64,000 nucleotides of DNA, from NCBI GenBank assembly GCA_039602395.1, contig JBCNJP010000023.1, positions 87,508,451 through 87,572,450 of the forward strand, in the 5' to 3' direction. Both the position numbers and the translations under genes were made by a program. The DNA is from Deinandra increscens subsp. villosa (taxonomy: Eukaryota > Streptophyta > Magnoliopsida > Asterales > Asteraceae). The notes beneath the pieces are model-generated. The model saw only the letters and a program-made list of their open reading frames with translations, had not been told where the DNA came from and made no database searches. Position 1 is the stretch's first letter; each line of letters opens with the position of its first letter. Of this stretch, positions 33,375-44,957 are shown piece by piece.

Positions 33375-34001
33375 TGGTTGCGCACGGTTTCGGAAGGGGG
33401 GAGATCAATCGTCATCTATCACAACATTCTTCATTCTCTCTATTGTCTCTTCCACCCCCATTCTTTTCCATATTCCACCCCTTTATTATCAATCAATTAA
33501 TTAATTCTCTAACCATAACCAAACAAACCACTCACATTTCCATTTTTCCTCTTCCCCTGTTTTTCCTCTTCGTCTTTTGCCTGCAGAATCTCGAAATAAG
33601 ATCTTTATTCCGTCATGTTGCATCAAATCGTCAACGGGATACGAGCAGCGCAGATTCATGTATCGATTGGGAAGGAGACAAGCTTCATGTATCGATTGGA
33701 AGATTCATGGTAGCGATTGATTTGGAGAAAGATAGCAGATTCATTAGAGAAAAAGCGACTGATTTGGGGAAGGAGAGTGGAATCCACGTAGGTTAAAAAG
33801 GAGATTTCGAAATTAAAGGAAAAAAAAATAAAATTCCAAGTCATGTGCCATGTCATCTGGAAGTTAACGGAGTTAGTGATTTTAACGGTGGGACCATTAC
33901 ACGTAAATATTATGAAAGTTAGGATCACTGTGAGTTATTTTAAACTTGGTATTATTGCCGGCCAAACATAAAAACTTGGAATTATTTATTTCCAATTTTC
34001 C
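33096..34001. mobile_element. Mutator-like element with non-repeat cargo (906 bp), Pack-MULE-like
   Basis: Terminal inverted repeats (AGAAAATTGGAAATAAATAAT at the left, its near complement at the right) run about 150 bp on each side. Perfect 9-bp flanks TTTTATATT are at 33087-33095 and 34002-34010. The centre (about 33300-33790) is not repeat-like. It has a GA microsatellite (33332-33370), a C/T-rich leader, a possible acceptor (TGCCTGCAG at about 33587) and an open frame to 33796. This looks like a captured 5' UTR and exon, but I do not recognise the protein. Confidence 0.82.
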
Positions 34002-34020
34002 TTTTATATTTATTATATTA

Positions 34021-34403
34021 CTAGTTTTTTTTTATCACCCGTGTGTTACACGGCTGAGTTTAAAAAAAACTATAAATACAATCATAATCTACGACAATTA
34101 TGTATTTTTACAACTATCTAAAATTTTCTCAGAAATTATAGGTGGATCAAAGGTTTTACGACAATTAACATTTAGGCGGTGGGTTTCCTCTAGGATAGAT
34201 GTGCAACCCAGTGGGTCTTGGTTACTCGCACGGATTGCGGTCGTAACGTGTCATGGGTAACATCGTTTGCCATGATGAGACACCCGGGTAACCGGATGTT
34301 TGCAGTTAAATAAAAGAAATCTACCCACGAAAAATAAGGATTGTGTTTATTGTATTGAAATGAAATACTTAGTAGCTTTGAATTTAAACTTAACAAAAGT
34401 AAA

Positions 34404-34434
<31 letters not shown>

Positions 34435-34841
34435 TATATAGAATAAAATATTTTATATTACATGTATTATATTTAATTAAAATATTATTATGAATAAACT
34501 ATTATAAGGATTACATATATTAAAGTATTAAAGTATATATGTAATAAAATATATTATTTAAAAAAATAATAATATATATATACAATAAAATATTAACCTT
34601 AATATTAAAATTTAGTATTTAGATTATTACTAACCTTAATATATAAAAAATTGTATTTGAATAATTACTTATTAGATAATTACTTATTAAAAGTTTAAAC
34701 TAAATAAACCCTAATATGAAAATTTAGTACTTAGTTAATTATTTATTAAAATTTTGACTTAATCCAAAATTTTATGGTGATTACAAGTGTCTATTTTTAC
34801 TAATTAAAGTATGACAAAACTTTGTATTTATTATATAGGTT
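34021..34841 (-). mobile_element. Helitron-like 3' end and probable body
   Basis: The minus strand ends CTAG|T at 34021, preceded by a hairpin (CCGTGT AAC ACACGG) and an A-rich spacer. The probable 5' tip at about 34841 (CTATATAATAAATACAAAG) lacks a clean A|TC, so the 5' boundary is weak. The interior is AT-rich with a (TA) microsatellite at 34402-34428. Confidence 0.42.
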
Positions 34842-35354
34842 GTGTTTGGAGCGCCTTAAGCTAGATTATAAGCTACCTTTTGAAAAGCTAGTTGCGCATT
34901 TCAACTAGTTTTTATAATGTTTACAGTTTTAATGTTCCCTAACTTATAAATAAATACATTTATTTACGTTTATGAGATGTACTTTTATATCATTTTTATA
35001 TTTTTTATCTAGTTTATCAGCTAATTTTTATCAAACGTTAAATTATTAGCTAGTAGCTAGTTTTTCAGCTAGTGCGTTGACAAACTGCATTTCCTTTATA
35101 TTGAAATAAACTTCAAACATTACATTGCTACAAAACTATCTAGTTCTTTATATAAAACGCTTTAGCAAGTTATAAAACATCCATTTGACATTGACCAAAT
35201 TAAGATCTTTCCCTAACACAAAATTTGAGCTCATAATCATTTGATTTCAACTTGGTTTTCCATTCCCCTAGCATGCAATGAAAGACATAGCGTAGGTATC
35301 TCGTAGGCCCGTGATTATAATCAAATCAAAGGCCAAATCGGATTTGACCCGACA

Positions 35355-35707
35355 CTAATAGTCAATCATGCCATCACTTGCTTCAAGATCATCATCACTA
35401 ACATTACTTACTGCTTCAAGTTCTTCGTTGTCTTCCTGATCGGTTTCCATGGCATCACCATCTTCTTCTTCAGACTGCTCTTCATCACTCACATCTTCAA
35501 AAATAATAGGCTCCAATGGCTCTTCCCCTTCATCAACTCCATCCTCAACAGTCTGCACAGAAAAACATTTATAAATATAACAAATGACAAGATTGCATGT
35601 TTATGATCTCATATGGCAATTTGTTTGCTTACCTTGGTGTATAACAAGTCTAGACTACTTGACAGTTGAGCCGCAGAATTGAAAGTTGAAATTCGAGATT
35701 CGATAAG
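35355..35707 (-). CDS. WDR43/UTP5-like C-terminus, copy A, cut by the assembly gap
   Basis: Two exons (35707-35633 and 35552-35355) encode the last 91 residues: LIESRISTFNSAAQLSSSLD, then the acidic tail TVEDGVDEGEEPLEPIIFED ending DDDLEASDGMIDY. WDR43/UTP5 is a WD40 and Utp12-domain protein of the nucleolar small-subunit processome, which makes 18S rRNA. The protein sequence of the last exon is identical to copy B at 41642-41839, although five bases differ. Everything upstream lies in the 500-N gap, so completeness is unknown. Confidence 0.8.
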
Positions 35708-35802
35708 CTACAGAAGAATTAAATCAGTAATGCATTAATGATCAACAATAATGGTGGGGAAATGAGTGGGTTGGAATGTTGGATAACTAGTAGCTTCTAG
35801 TA

Positions 35803-36302
35803 NNNNNNNNNNNNNNNNNNNNNNNNNNNNNNNNNNNNNNNNNNNNNNNNNNNNNNNNNNNNNNNNNNNNNNNNNNNNNNNNNNNNNNNNNNNNNNNNNN
35901 NNNNNNNNNNNNNNNNNNNNNNNNNNNNNNNNNNNNNNNNNNNNNNNNNNNNNNNNNNNNNNNNNNNNNNNNNNNNNNNNNNNNNNNNNNNNNNNNNNNN
36001 NNNNNNNNNNNNNNNNNNNNNNNNNNNNNNNNNNNNNNNNNNNNNNNNNNNNNNNNNNNNNNNNNNNNNNNNNNNNNNNNNNNNNNNNNNNNNNNNNNNN
36101 NNNNNNNNNNNNNNNNNNNNNNNNNNNNNNNNNNNNNNNNNNNNNNNNNNNNNNNNNNNNNNNNNNNNNNNNNNNNNNNNNNNNNNNNNNNNNNNNNNNN
36201 NNNNNNNNNNNNNNNNNNNNNNNNNNNNNNNNNNNNNNNNNNNNNNNNNNNNNNNNNNNNNNNNNNNNNNNNNNNNNNNNNNNNNNNNNNNNNNNNNNNN
36301 NN
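35803..36302. other. Assembly gap of exactly 500 N
   Basis: A round-number block of N, the usual convention for a scaffold join of unknown size. Distances across it are not meaningful. Confidence 0.99.
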
Positions 36303-37116
36303 GTGATACAGCTCTAACTCAATCAGCTCTTACCCAGTCACCAACTATCAAACAGCCCTAAGTTATTTGTTTATAACCTGATCAGATGTTTATAAAACCA
36401 ATCCCAGTCCCTCTCAAATTCTTTAGTCTCTATCCACAACCCTCATGTCCAGATAATGATGTTTTAATAAACTGAGTTTATCAAAATCATTTATCCACTA
36501 AATAATAATATTAATTAAAACCGGGTTTATCTTTATTATTATTAAACATATATATAGTATTTTTTTTTTTGAACACCAAAGTAATATTTACACACCAAAT
36601 TACACCATTGCCTGGGTTTGAACCCAGGACCTCCACCTAAGAGGACAAAGCCTCTACCAAGTGGGCTACTCCCACATTGGCGATAAATAGTATTAATCGT
36701 ATTAATAATATTTTGTCTGCCAGTTATTATCAATCAAATTAATAAACATATTTATTAACTATTATTGTTTATGAGTAATTATAAATAACAGATAATTAAT
36801 CCGTTTCCATTAAATATCAGTTAACCATTTAAGCGGGTTATTGTTCGTTGCACCCGGTGTAACTCTTACGGGTTGTAACCGGGTCGGGTTCGTGATTTCT
36901 CTGGTCTGTACATACAATATCCAACAGTCTCTCACTTGGACAGATCGCGAAAAGATCAGCGTATACAGACAGAGGTACTTTAGCTGCACATTACTGTCCA
37001 ACCAGTTATGACACTTCAAGTCAACAACCAGGGTATATATGTTGTTAGGCAACATGCTATTAGACTTGTGGTAAGTAGTAGTCATTTATTCTTTGCGTAT
37101 AAGACATCAACTGAAC
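36303..37116. other. Non-coding sequence right of the gap, possibly part of an older LTR
   Basis: No gene. It carries a SINE (36560-36682). The stretch starting GTGATACAGC at the gap edge and the stretch 41064-41375 ending GTGTGACA on the other side of the solo LTR could together be one older LTR-type insertion of about 1.1 kb. The left end is hidden in the gap, so this is weak. Confidence 0.35.
36560..36682 (-). mobile_element. tRNA-derived SINE
   Basis: On the minus strand: an A-box-like segment (TAGCCCACTTGGTAGAGGC), a B box (GGGTTCAAACCC) and an A-rich 3' tail (36560-36570). Short matching flanks (ATAGTATT on both sides) may be the target duplication. No coding capacity. Confidence 0.78.
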
Positions 37117-38260
37117 TGTAACATCCCAAAATTTGATAATACGTAAAGAATATGTGACTAATGCGATTAATACATATGATATATGTGTTAGATAGCTAAA
37201 CATGATAAAATGTGTAGAAAATACAGGATTACCCATTACCGGGTAATAATTTGATAAAAGATGGTCATATACATGTTGATTGATAAAATGAGATAAGGAA
37301 ATAAAGTAGATATGTGTTTTATATCAAAGATAATTGATATATATGATGCTAGCATGAAAAGCATATTTAAACGTTAATATGATAGAAATAAATAATAACC
37401 GGAAGAAAATGGCTTTACGTGATTACATTATATGGAATACATGTGTAATTGTGTATTTGAATTATATATCTATGTGAAATATTCATATGATAAATATATA
37501 TGTGGAAGTACGTGTTTAATTAGTTAAACGTGTAGAAATGCATGTTAAATAGTTAACGAAAAAGTAAAAAGAGCTAAAAGCATAATTTATGTAAAGTTAT
37601 AAATACTTGCAGATATTATACGTGTTTATAATCATCATAAGTATTTAAAGGCTTAGAATATAGTAAAAATATGTCCTAGCATGATTCGTGACATAAGATG
37701 ATAAGAATTGCAAAGTTAGAGGGGTAGAAAGTGTAATTTTTGTAAAAAAAATATATATATATATATATGTATATATATTATTATACGTAACTCGAACCTT
37801 CGAGAATGTTACAAATATGTTTAAGAAAGTTTTAGAACATAAAATAATAACTACATCAAAAGATACGAGGTTAATAGGCATGAAATAGAAATTGGAGGAC
37901 TAAAACTGTAATTTGTGGAAAGATATAAAACGTATGTATACGTATATCATTGAGCGTGTCACGAGCCTTAGAAACTTTTATAAATATGTCATATAATGTT
38001 TTAAAGCATAAAATAATAGTTTGGTAGAAGTTTGGGGGCTAAATTGTTAATAAAAAGTTGAGGGACTAAAACTGCCAAACTGGCAAAGTGGCTCGCGGTA
38101 CGCGAGGTACCCTTCGCGGTACAGGAGCCGTACCATGTCGCAGAATTGCCACGAGTTCATCTTGTTCATCACGTTTGATCCAATTTGTTGGCCTTAACGC
38201 GTCATTTCTCTTGATTAGTCACCATAGACACGTAGTAGACCCTCCTGCGCCTCTAATTGC

Positions 38261-38268
38261 TATAAATA
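38261..38268 (+). promoter_or_regulatory. LTR TATA box
   Basis: TATAAATA, followed about 70 bp later by a leader with AAAAACCCTAAAAAG. This is the likely start of retrotransposon transcription in this LTR. Confidence 0.5.
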
Positions 38269-39661
38269 GTGGATCATAACATCGAATTTAACTCACCAAT
38301 GCACCGATTTCTCTCCTAAAAACCCTAAAAAGAGTCGTAGCCTTCATTTGTGCAATTCGATCAGCTCGTTGGGAGTTAGAGGATCAAATTCAGTAGTCAA
38401 CCATCATTAGGTATGATTAACAATAGCCTCTTTTAGTTTTTATAATATTGCCTCTAAGTATGATTTCTAAAAATGTATAAAAACTAGGGTTCTTGAGCTT
38501 GTTTTGATGAAATTGGGTGATCGGGTGGGAATTAGGGTCTGAATTTTTATAGGTAATCCTAAAATAATGTATTTTAAGAAAGCCTTAAGTTTATTTCACA
38601 ATTGGAAAATATTTGGTAAAGGTTTTGTTAATGGGTCAAAATAAGGGTTTTCGTAACGTTGTTCTGCCCAAATTGAGTAAACGATTTTGAATTAAGCTTT
38701 GATATTTTAAAACATATTATAAAATGTTATAATGGATAATACCCTAACTCGATTTTGAATAAAAATGAGTTTTGATAAAGAAACGAGAAAAACGGAAAAT
38801 TAGGGTTTTGAATTATGATTATTTAATATAAAATAATCCGGAGGGTATGGGGACTTAATTTTTGGTATGGTAATATGTTTTTATATATAATAAGTATATA
38901 TGAGTTTAAAATGAATAAATAACAAAGTATTAAAGATACCGAGTTAATCTGATACTTAGAAGTTCGTGCGGACCGGAAGGGTAAGCGCATGTACTCTGGG
39001 GTTTCTGGCAAAGCGGGGGTGTCGCATAAATCCCAACTGGGACCTGGCATACCTCAGTGGGTGATCCCGGGGTGAGCGTTTACTTATAGGAATGTGCGTC
39101 TTCGTATTATCGTTAAAAGAAAAGAATAACCGCCTAAAGGGCATTTTGGTCATTTTGACCTTTAAAAGGAATAAACTTAATAATTAAACATTATTAAGAT
39201 AATAAGATTTCAAAATAAACATAAGAAGTGTTTATTGTATAAAACCTTGCGCTAACGCCATACGATACGCAAATTATGTTAAATCGGGAATCGTTGCGGG
39301 AGTTATGTCCGAGTAAACCAATTAAAGAGATAAGGAGAGTTCTATGAGCCCACTCTTTAAATGTTTTAAATGTTTTAAATGGTTTAAATGGTTTAAATGT
39401 TTTCGGGCTGATATACATACAGATGTTATAAAATACATTTAAATGATTTTAACTGAAATATTGCCTATGTGAATTGTTAGAGTGTTATACCGTTATATTG
39501 CCTTTGAGTGGATATATATTAAACTATTAAGGCGTTAATTGTTAAATGGTTATATATTAAATTGTTAAGTTGTTGTTGGATTAATATATATACGTGAACT
39601 GTTATGGAAATGCATATACGTGAAATGTGTTAAGTTGATAATCGGTTGAAAGGCTTTTGGG

Positions 39662-39662
<1 letters not shown>

Positions 39663-39714
<52 letters not shown>

Positions 39715-39886
39715 AGAGGATCATTTGAGAACCATTTTGATTTGAGAACTAAAAAGAACTAATTTGAGCCACAAGTTTATTTACATGTATCTCCCCTCCC
39801 ATGAATTGTAGTGGTCCCCCCTGAAATTTGTGGTTGAGATTTAGTTCTCAAAAGTTCTCAAAACAAAAAGTTCTCATTTGAACATA

Positions 39887-39916
<30 letters not shown>
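39663..39916. mobile_element. MITE-like insertion within a (TA)n tract
   Basis: Two TA microsatellites (39663-39710 and 39894-39916) flank about 185 bp beginning AGGGAGAGGATCATTTGAGA and ending CATTTGAACATAACCCT. The ends are imperfect inverted repeats with TTGAGAAC/GTTCTCAA words. The insertion site in TA repeats hides the target duplication. Confidence 0.55.
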
Positions 39917-39917
<1 letters not shown>

Positions 39918-41641
39918 GATATGTTATGAAAGTGATGTTAAATCATTTATACGTGTTATAACGTAATTATAATGACTATGATATGATATGTGTTATGCTT
40001 GTTTTGAAATTAAATAGTCAAGTGATAAAGGAATTATTAGTAAAATTGTTATGAATATGTATGATTATATGAGAACAGGTGATACATTTGCTTTATTATT
40101 ATGTGGTGGATACGGCGCTGGTACTTCCTATATATAAGCATAATACTAATAGTTACCCGGTATATCAGAAGTGTGGAGGATACGCCGCTGGTATATCCTG
40201 TATACATACACCAATGGTAAATTGGGGGATGTCCACCTGTTGCGGTATATGAAGACCTTATCGTTATTTACTAATAACCCTAAGTCACTTGTGTATTTAA
40301 CTAGGGGCTGGTAGTAGTACTAGGGGAGTTGGAATTATTATAGAAGGTAGATCTCTGCTTATAGCGGATAGAAGATAAATCTATGCTTATAGCGGATGGA
40401 AGGTATATCTCTACTTATAGCGAATGGAAGATAGATCTCTGCTTATAAAATAACGGATGAAAAATAGGTATCTGCTGATATAACGACGGATGGAAGTTAG
40501 TAGAGAGGGTATAGCTTAGTCTCTGCTTATAAAATAGCAGATGAGAGTAAAGGATATAGACTAAGAAGCAATAGAAAGTATGTATAGTGGGATAGATACC
40601 TTCTATTGAAAAAGGTGCCTAGTTATAAATAACTATTATGAATTAGAAGCTTTTGTTATGTGTTATAAATATTTGTGAAAAAGGATCTTGCAAGTCCAAA
40701 GGTTTTAAACCTCACGCCAAGGTAAAGTTTTTAAAATATAGAACTCACCAGCGTAAGCTGACCATTTCCAAATCAGGTCAGGGTGAGGCTTCGACTAGTT
40801 ATGAGAAGACCTCGGTGAAAAAGGATTAGACGGACAAGCTATCAGACGGAAGGAGAGTTTTGACGAGCTGACATAGTTATAGCAATAAAACGTAGCAATA
40901 TTTAGTATCTCCTTATGTAAATTATCTCAAATAGTATTTGACAGATAAATAAAAGTTTATAATTTCCGCTGCTTAGTTATCTCTGTTATTACATTGTGTT
41001 CATAAGTAAATCCAATGCGTAACCCATTCTAGAGCCAAGTCTAGGAGTGGGTGTCACATGAACGATGAGATATGGATTCGTTTCATTCTCATATAATGTT
41101 CATTCATTATGTTTCTCGGTCTAGAATCGAAATGATCCAATCAAACGCACAGTAAGTTTGGATAAATCCTTACATTTATCACTTGGAATCAAACATGGGG
41201 CCCATTATAATTGTTATTTAAAACAATTTAGACATTTTCACTCTTTTAACCCTGAATAATAAAATAAATGGTAGAGTAAAATGAATACCGATATGACAAA
41301 GGGGTCCATATTTGATAGTTCATTTTACAAAATGAACTTTCACAATGCCCCAAGTAGTGTGGGTGTGACAAACTGCATTTTTAAAACAATTAACATTGAA
41401 ATAAACTTCAAATATTACATTACTACAAAACTATCTTAGTTCTTTATATAAAACGCTTTAGCAAGTTATAAAACATCCAATTGACATTGACCAAATTTAG
41501 ATCTTTCCCTAACACAAAATTTTAGCTCATAATCATTTGATTTCAACTTGGTTTTCCCATTCCCCTAGCATGCAATGAAAGGTATCTCTGTAGGCCCGTG
41601 ATTATAATCAAGTCAAAGGTCAAATCGGATTTGACCCGACA

Positions 41642-44600
41642 CTAATAGTCAATCATGCCATCACTTGCTTCAAGATCATCATCGCTAACGTTACTAACTG
41701 CTTCGAGTTCTTCATTGTCTTCCTGATCGGTTTCCATGGCATCACCATCTTCTTCTTCAGACTGCTCTTCATCACTCACATCTTCAAAAATAATAGGCTC
41801 CAATGGCTCTTCCCCTTCATCAACTCCATCCTCAACAGTCTGCACAGAAAAACATTTATAAAAATAATAAAAAAAAAGAATGACAAGATTGCATGTTTAT
41901 GATCGCATATAACAATTTGTTTGCTTACCTTGGTGTATAACAAGTCTAGACTACTTGACAGTTGAGCCGCAGAATTGAAAGTTGAAATTCGAGATTCGAT
42001 AAGCTACAAAAGAATTAAACCAGTAATGCATATATCAACAATAATGGTGGGGAAATGAGATGGGTTGGATAACTAGTAGCTCCTAGTACAGATTTGTTCA
42101 CCTACAACACTTTGTCTCAAACTTTATAGTTCCTAGTAAAATAAAAATGTTCTAAGTATGATTATAATAAAATTTGAACTTTATAAATAAAGCAATTTGG
42201 TAGGTTGTGGGCATCAAAGTACACATTAGCAACTTCCGGCCCATTTGACCCTTTCAAACTATAGTGAAAAACGGTTGTTACCTGATATAACGAGTTGAGA
42301 GCAATGAGAGATGCTTCTTGAGACATAATACTGCTTGCATGTTGAAGAAGTATGCTTTTAAGCCATGGCAAAGCGCAAGCTACAACTGCACCCCTGTTGT
42401 CATAATGTTAACACATACAAATATACAATCAATAACTCGTTGGAAGGTTCATGACCTTCAATCAAATAAAACAGCAATTTCAACCTGTTTACATAGAAAA
42501 TGGTCGATATACAAGCTAAATAGAAGGGAAATGGAAAGGGAAAAAAGTGTAATTGCCTAATAAATGACAACTTGCTCTAAACGCAATTATAGAAAGGTAA
42601 ATTTGACATCTAAAGTCGAAAGAAGGTAACCTAGGAGTAAAAATTAAAAATAAAAAATAATAAAAAAAATAAAAAACTGGTAACATGCAGATGTCAAAAT
42701 CACCCTTTTTAAACATTTTCAAATGTTAACTAGCATTTCCTGGGCAAAAGAAAAGCCCATGACCCAGGACAAAGAGATCACGAGTCGACTAAGTGTTTCC
42801 AGGTGCTTATAACCTCGTAAAACATTTTTTCTGAGAAAAAGAAATTGTGCTTTTGATTATAAAATTTCAGTAGTGATGTTTTACTGTATTAAATAAAAAT
42901 CATAAAATAGACAAAAAGAGTTGATGGGTGAAAAACGCTTTAACTTACTATTTAACCACACAAATAATCACCCAAAATTACTACCTACACAACCCAGTTT
43001 TGCCAACTTTAATTTCAAGATTCTGAAAGGCAGAACTATAAGGCCCACCTGGATTGGATCATAGATATGAGAGATTCAAGAAGCTTGAATACATCAGACG
43101 GAGTCAAGAAAGAAACCGAGTTTGTAATAACCTGCAAACCAAAAAAAAATATTGTGAAAAGATGTTTTCAGATTGATGAATGTTATTTGAAAATCTTATC
43201 CTTAAAATGACCTTTTCATTTTGTCTATATAAGCAATCAAGCAGAAGAGACCGATCGTCTGCATGTAGAGCTTGTTTAAGCAGTACATGAACTGAGTCAG
43301 CACTGGGAGGCTTTGCGGGAGACACTTCTGCCTTTTCCTGGATTTCATCTTCATTGTTGATTACATTTAAGCTAGCCAATTTCTCGCCGATTGTTGGTTC
43401 ATCATTATCAATTTGAAGCTGGTCTTTTGGATCTTTGTGATCTATACCAACATTGCAATTGTATATTTTTTGGAGATTAGCTCAATTTTGAATTCAAGAA
43501 CATCATTGAAGATAGAAAAGAGATAGAAAACAAAAGATAGACACAACAAGATGTCCAACTGTAGAGGTGTCATAATGGATCACAACAATTAACTTTTTTA
43601 ATGGGCTCAGGTTGACAAAAACACATTTTGTCCACGGTTCATATAAGAATACCCAAATTTAAGTGTCATATATGACTACATATTACTTCTTTCAAATAAT
43701 AATGTCAGATTCTTTATAATATGACTGCAAGTAATATACACTGATTTTTGACCTGTTCCACCCATCTTACATGTTTCCTTTTTACGTTTTCAGATTTTTT
43801 ACCTGCTTTGAGTGGTACGAGATAACTCATGACCTGAAAAAGGGTAAAAAAACGGTACCTCTACAAAACTAAATCAACAAATCTATCTTAAAAGTTTGCA
43901 GGAAACATTTCCTTTTTCCCAAGCATTCCATCATTGTTCTTTACCTTTAAGCAAGCCAAAATTTCACATTCATTGTTATTGATTATTTAAATATATTTAG
44001 AAACTTAAAGCTAATTATATTTGAGATCAAGAATGTAATCTTGTAGAAAAGAGAAGAGCAACAGAACAAAAGAATATGCACAACAAGATGAATAAAATGT
44101 GGGGGTTACTGTGCTGGCAGGTGTTGGAGACCAACTCACGCTCGACTCTTTTCTATTAATCAGTACCAAAAAATAATGAATAACCTAATATTTATACTAG
44201 ACTTGAGCAATAAACTAACTTAGATGACTCAAACTCCATGAACACAACAAATATAATAAACATAAACATAACTTCTAGCTCTATCAACTCCTATATATCT
44301 GACCCATTTAATTACTTTGACTTAACCCGATAACTCTTCCCTTAATCTTAACTACTTTTGCTTTATCTTGACTTTATATTCAACCATGTCGACACGTTTC
44401 ATTTTCTTGTTCAGACTTATCCGCTAAATAGATAACGGGTCAAAAACAAATAACCTCAACCCAAAAAATGTTGTCCAATTTTTTTTTAAATAACGGTGTC
44501 AAAATAAAATACAAAAATGCCAATTAATAATCTATTTTCATCTCAAATAACATCATGTAGAAGGTTTGATGCAATAAAAGTACATTCTGGATGACTATCA

Positions 44601-44811
44601 CCAGTTTGAAACTTTGAACCTTTTCCTTTTCAGCTAAAGTTTTAAATTTAACCATCCGACAGGTACACAACAAACCATAACCCAAATCGACCTCAGAATT
44701 GTCACCTCAACAAAAATGGAACAAAAAATACATCTTACTGCTTACCAATATCATGATTTACTCCTGCATTTTCAGATTCAGCATATCTTTTCTTGCCTCG
44801 TGATTTACGTT
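41642..44811 (-). CDS. WDR43/UTP5-like C-terminal half, copy B (5' part absent here)
   Basis: Six exons on the minus strand: 44811-44746, 43441-43212, 43131-43049, 42393-42282, 42003-41929, 41839-41642. All have GT/AG borders and the frame is kept throughout (254 codons including stop). Recognisable parts are RKSRGKKRYAESENAG, SVHVLLKQALHADDRSLLLD, SVSFLTPSDVFKLLESLISM, CALPWLKSILLQHASSIMSQ, LIESRISTFNSAAQLSSSLD and an acidic C-terminus. They match the Utp12 domain and tail of plant WDR43/UTP5, a nucleolar component of the t-UTP part of the SSU processome. The N-terminal WD40 propeller should lie above 44811, but that DNA holds nested hAT elements and I find no matching exons up to 46900. The copy is therefore either 5'-truncated or has a very long intron. 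Confidence 0.8.
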
Positions 44812-44957
44812 CTGTGAAGAAGTTATCAGTGTTAGGCCATAAGAGAATACAACAAAGAAGTAAGAACAAAGTAACTAGTAACAAAATCAGACAACATTCA
44901 AACAAAAACAGATTTGGAAAAATGGACATATTATGTGGGGTGGGTAACAGGTCTAGA

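Larger units (their letters stand above)
37117..41058 (+). mobile_element. Solo LTR (3.94 kb) related to the LARD LTR
   Basis: The sequence starts TGTAACATCCC and ends GGGTGTCACA, with perfect 5-bp flanks TGAAC (37112-37116 and 41059-41063). There is no internal domain. It shares ordered blocks with the LTR at 54945-58971 in reverse orientation: the 'GGGATC..TGAG..GTTTACTTATAGGAATG' block (about 39060), AACCTTGCGCTAACGCC (39243), the TTTAAATG repeat block (about 39355) and the AGGAGTGGGTGTCACA end. A TATA box lies at 38261. Satellite-like blocks at 40090-40240 and 40340-40560 (TCTCTGCTTATAGCGGATGG units) make up its 3' part. Confidence 0.88.

Noticed and set aside
34850..35090. TGTTTGG-started MITE next to WDR43 copy A
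   Set aside because: The left side (GTTGTGTTTGGAGCGCC) looks like a MITE tip, but I found no matching inverted right tip or target duplication.
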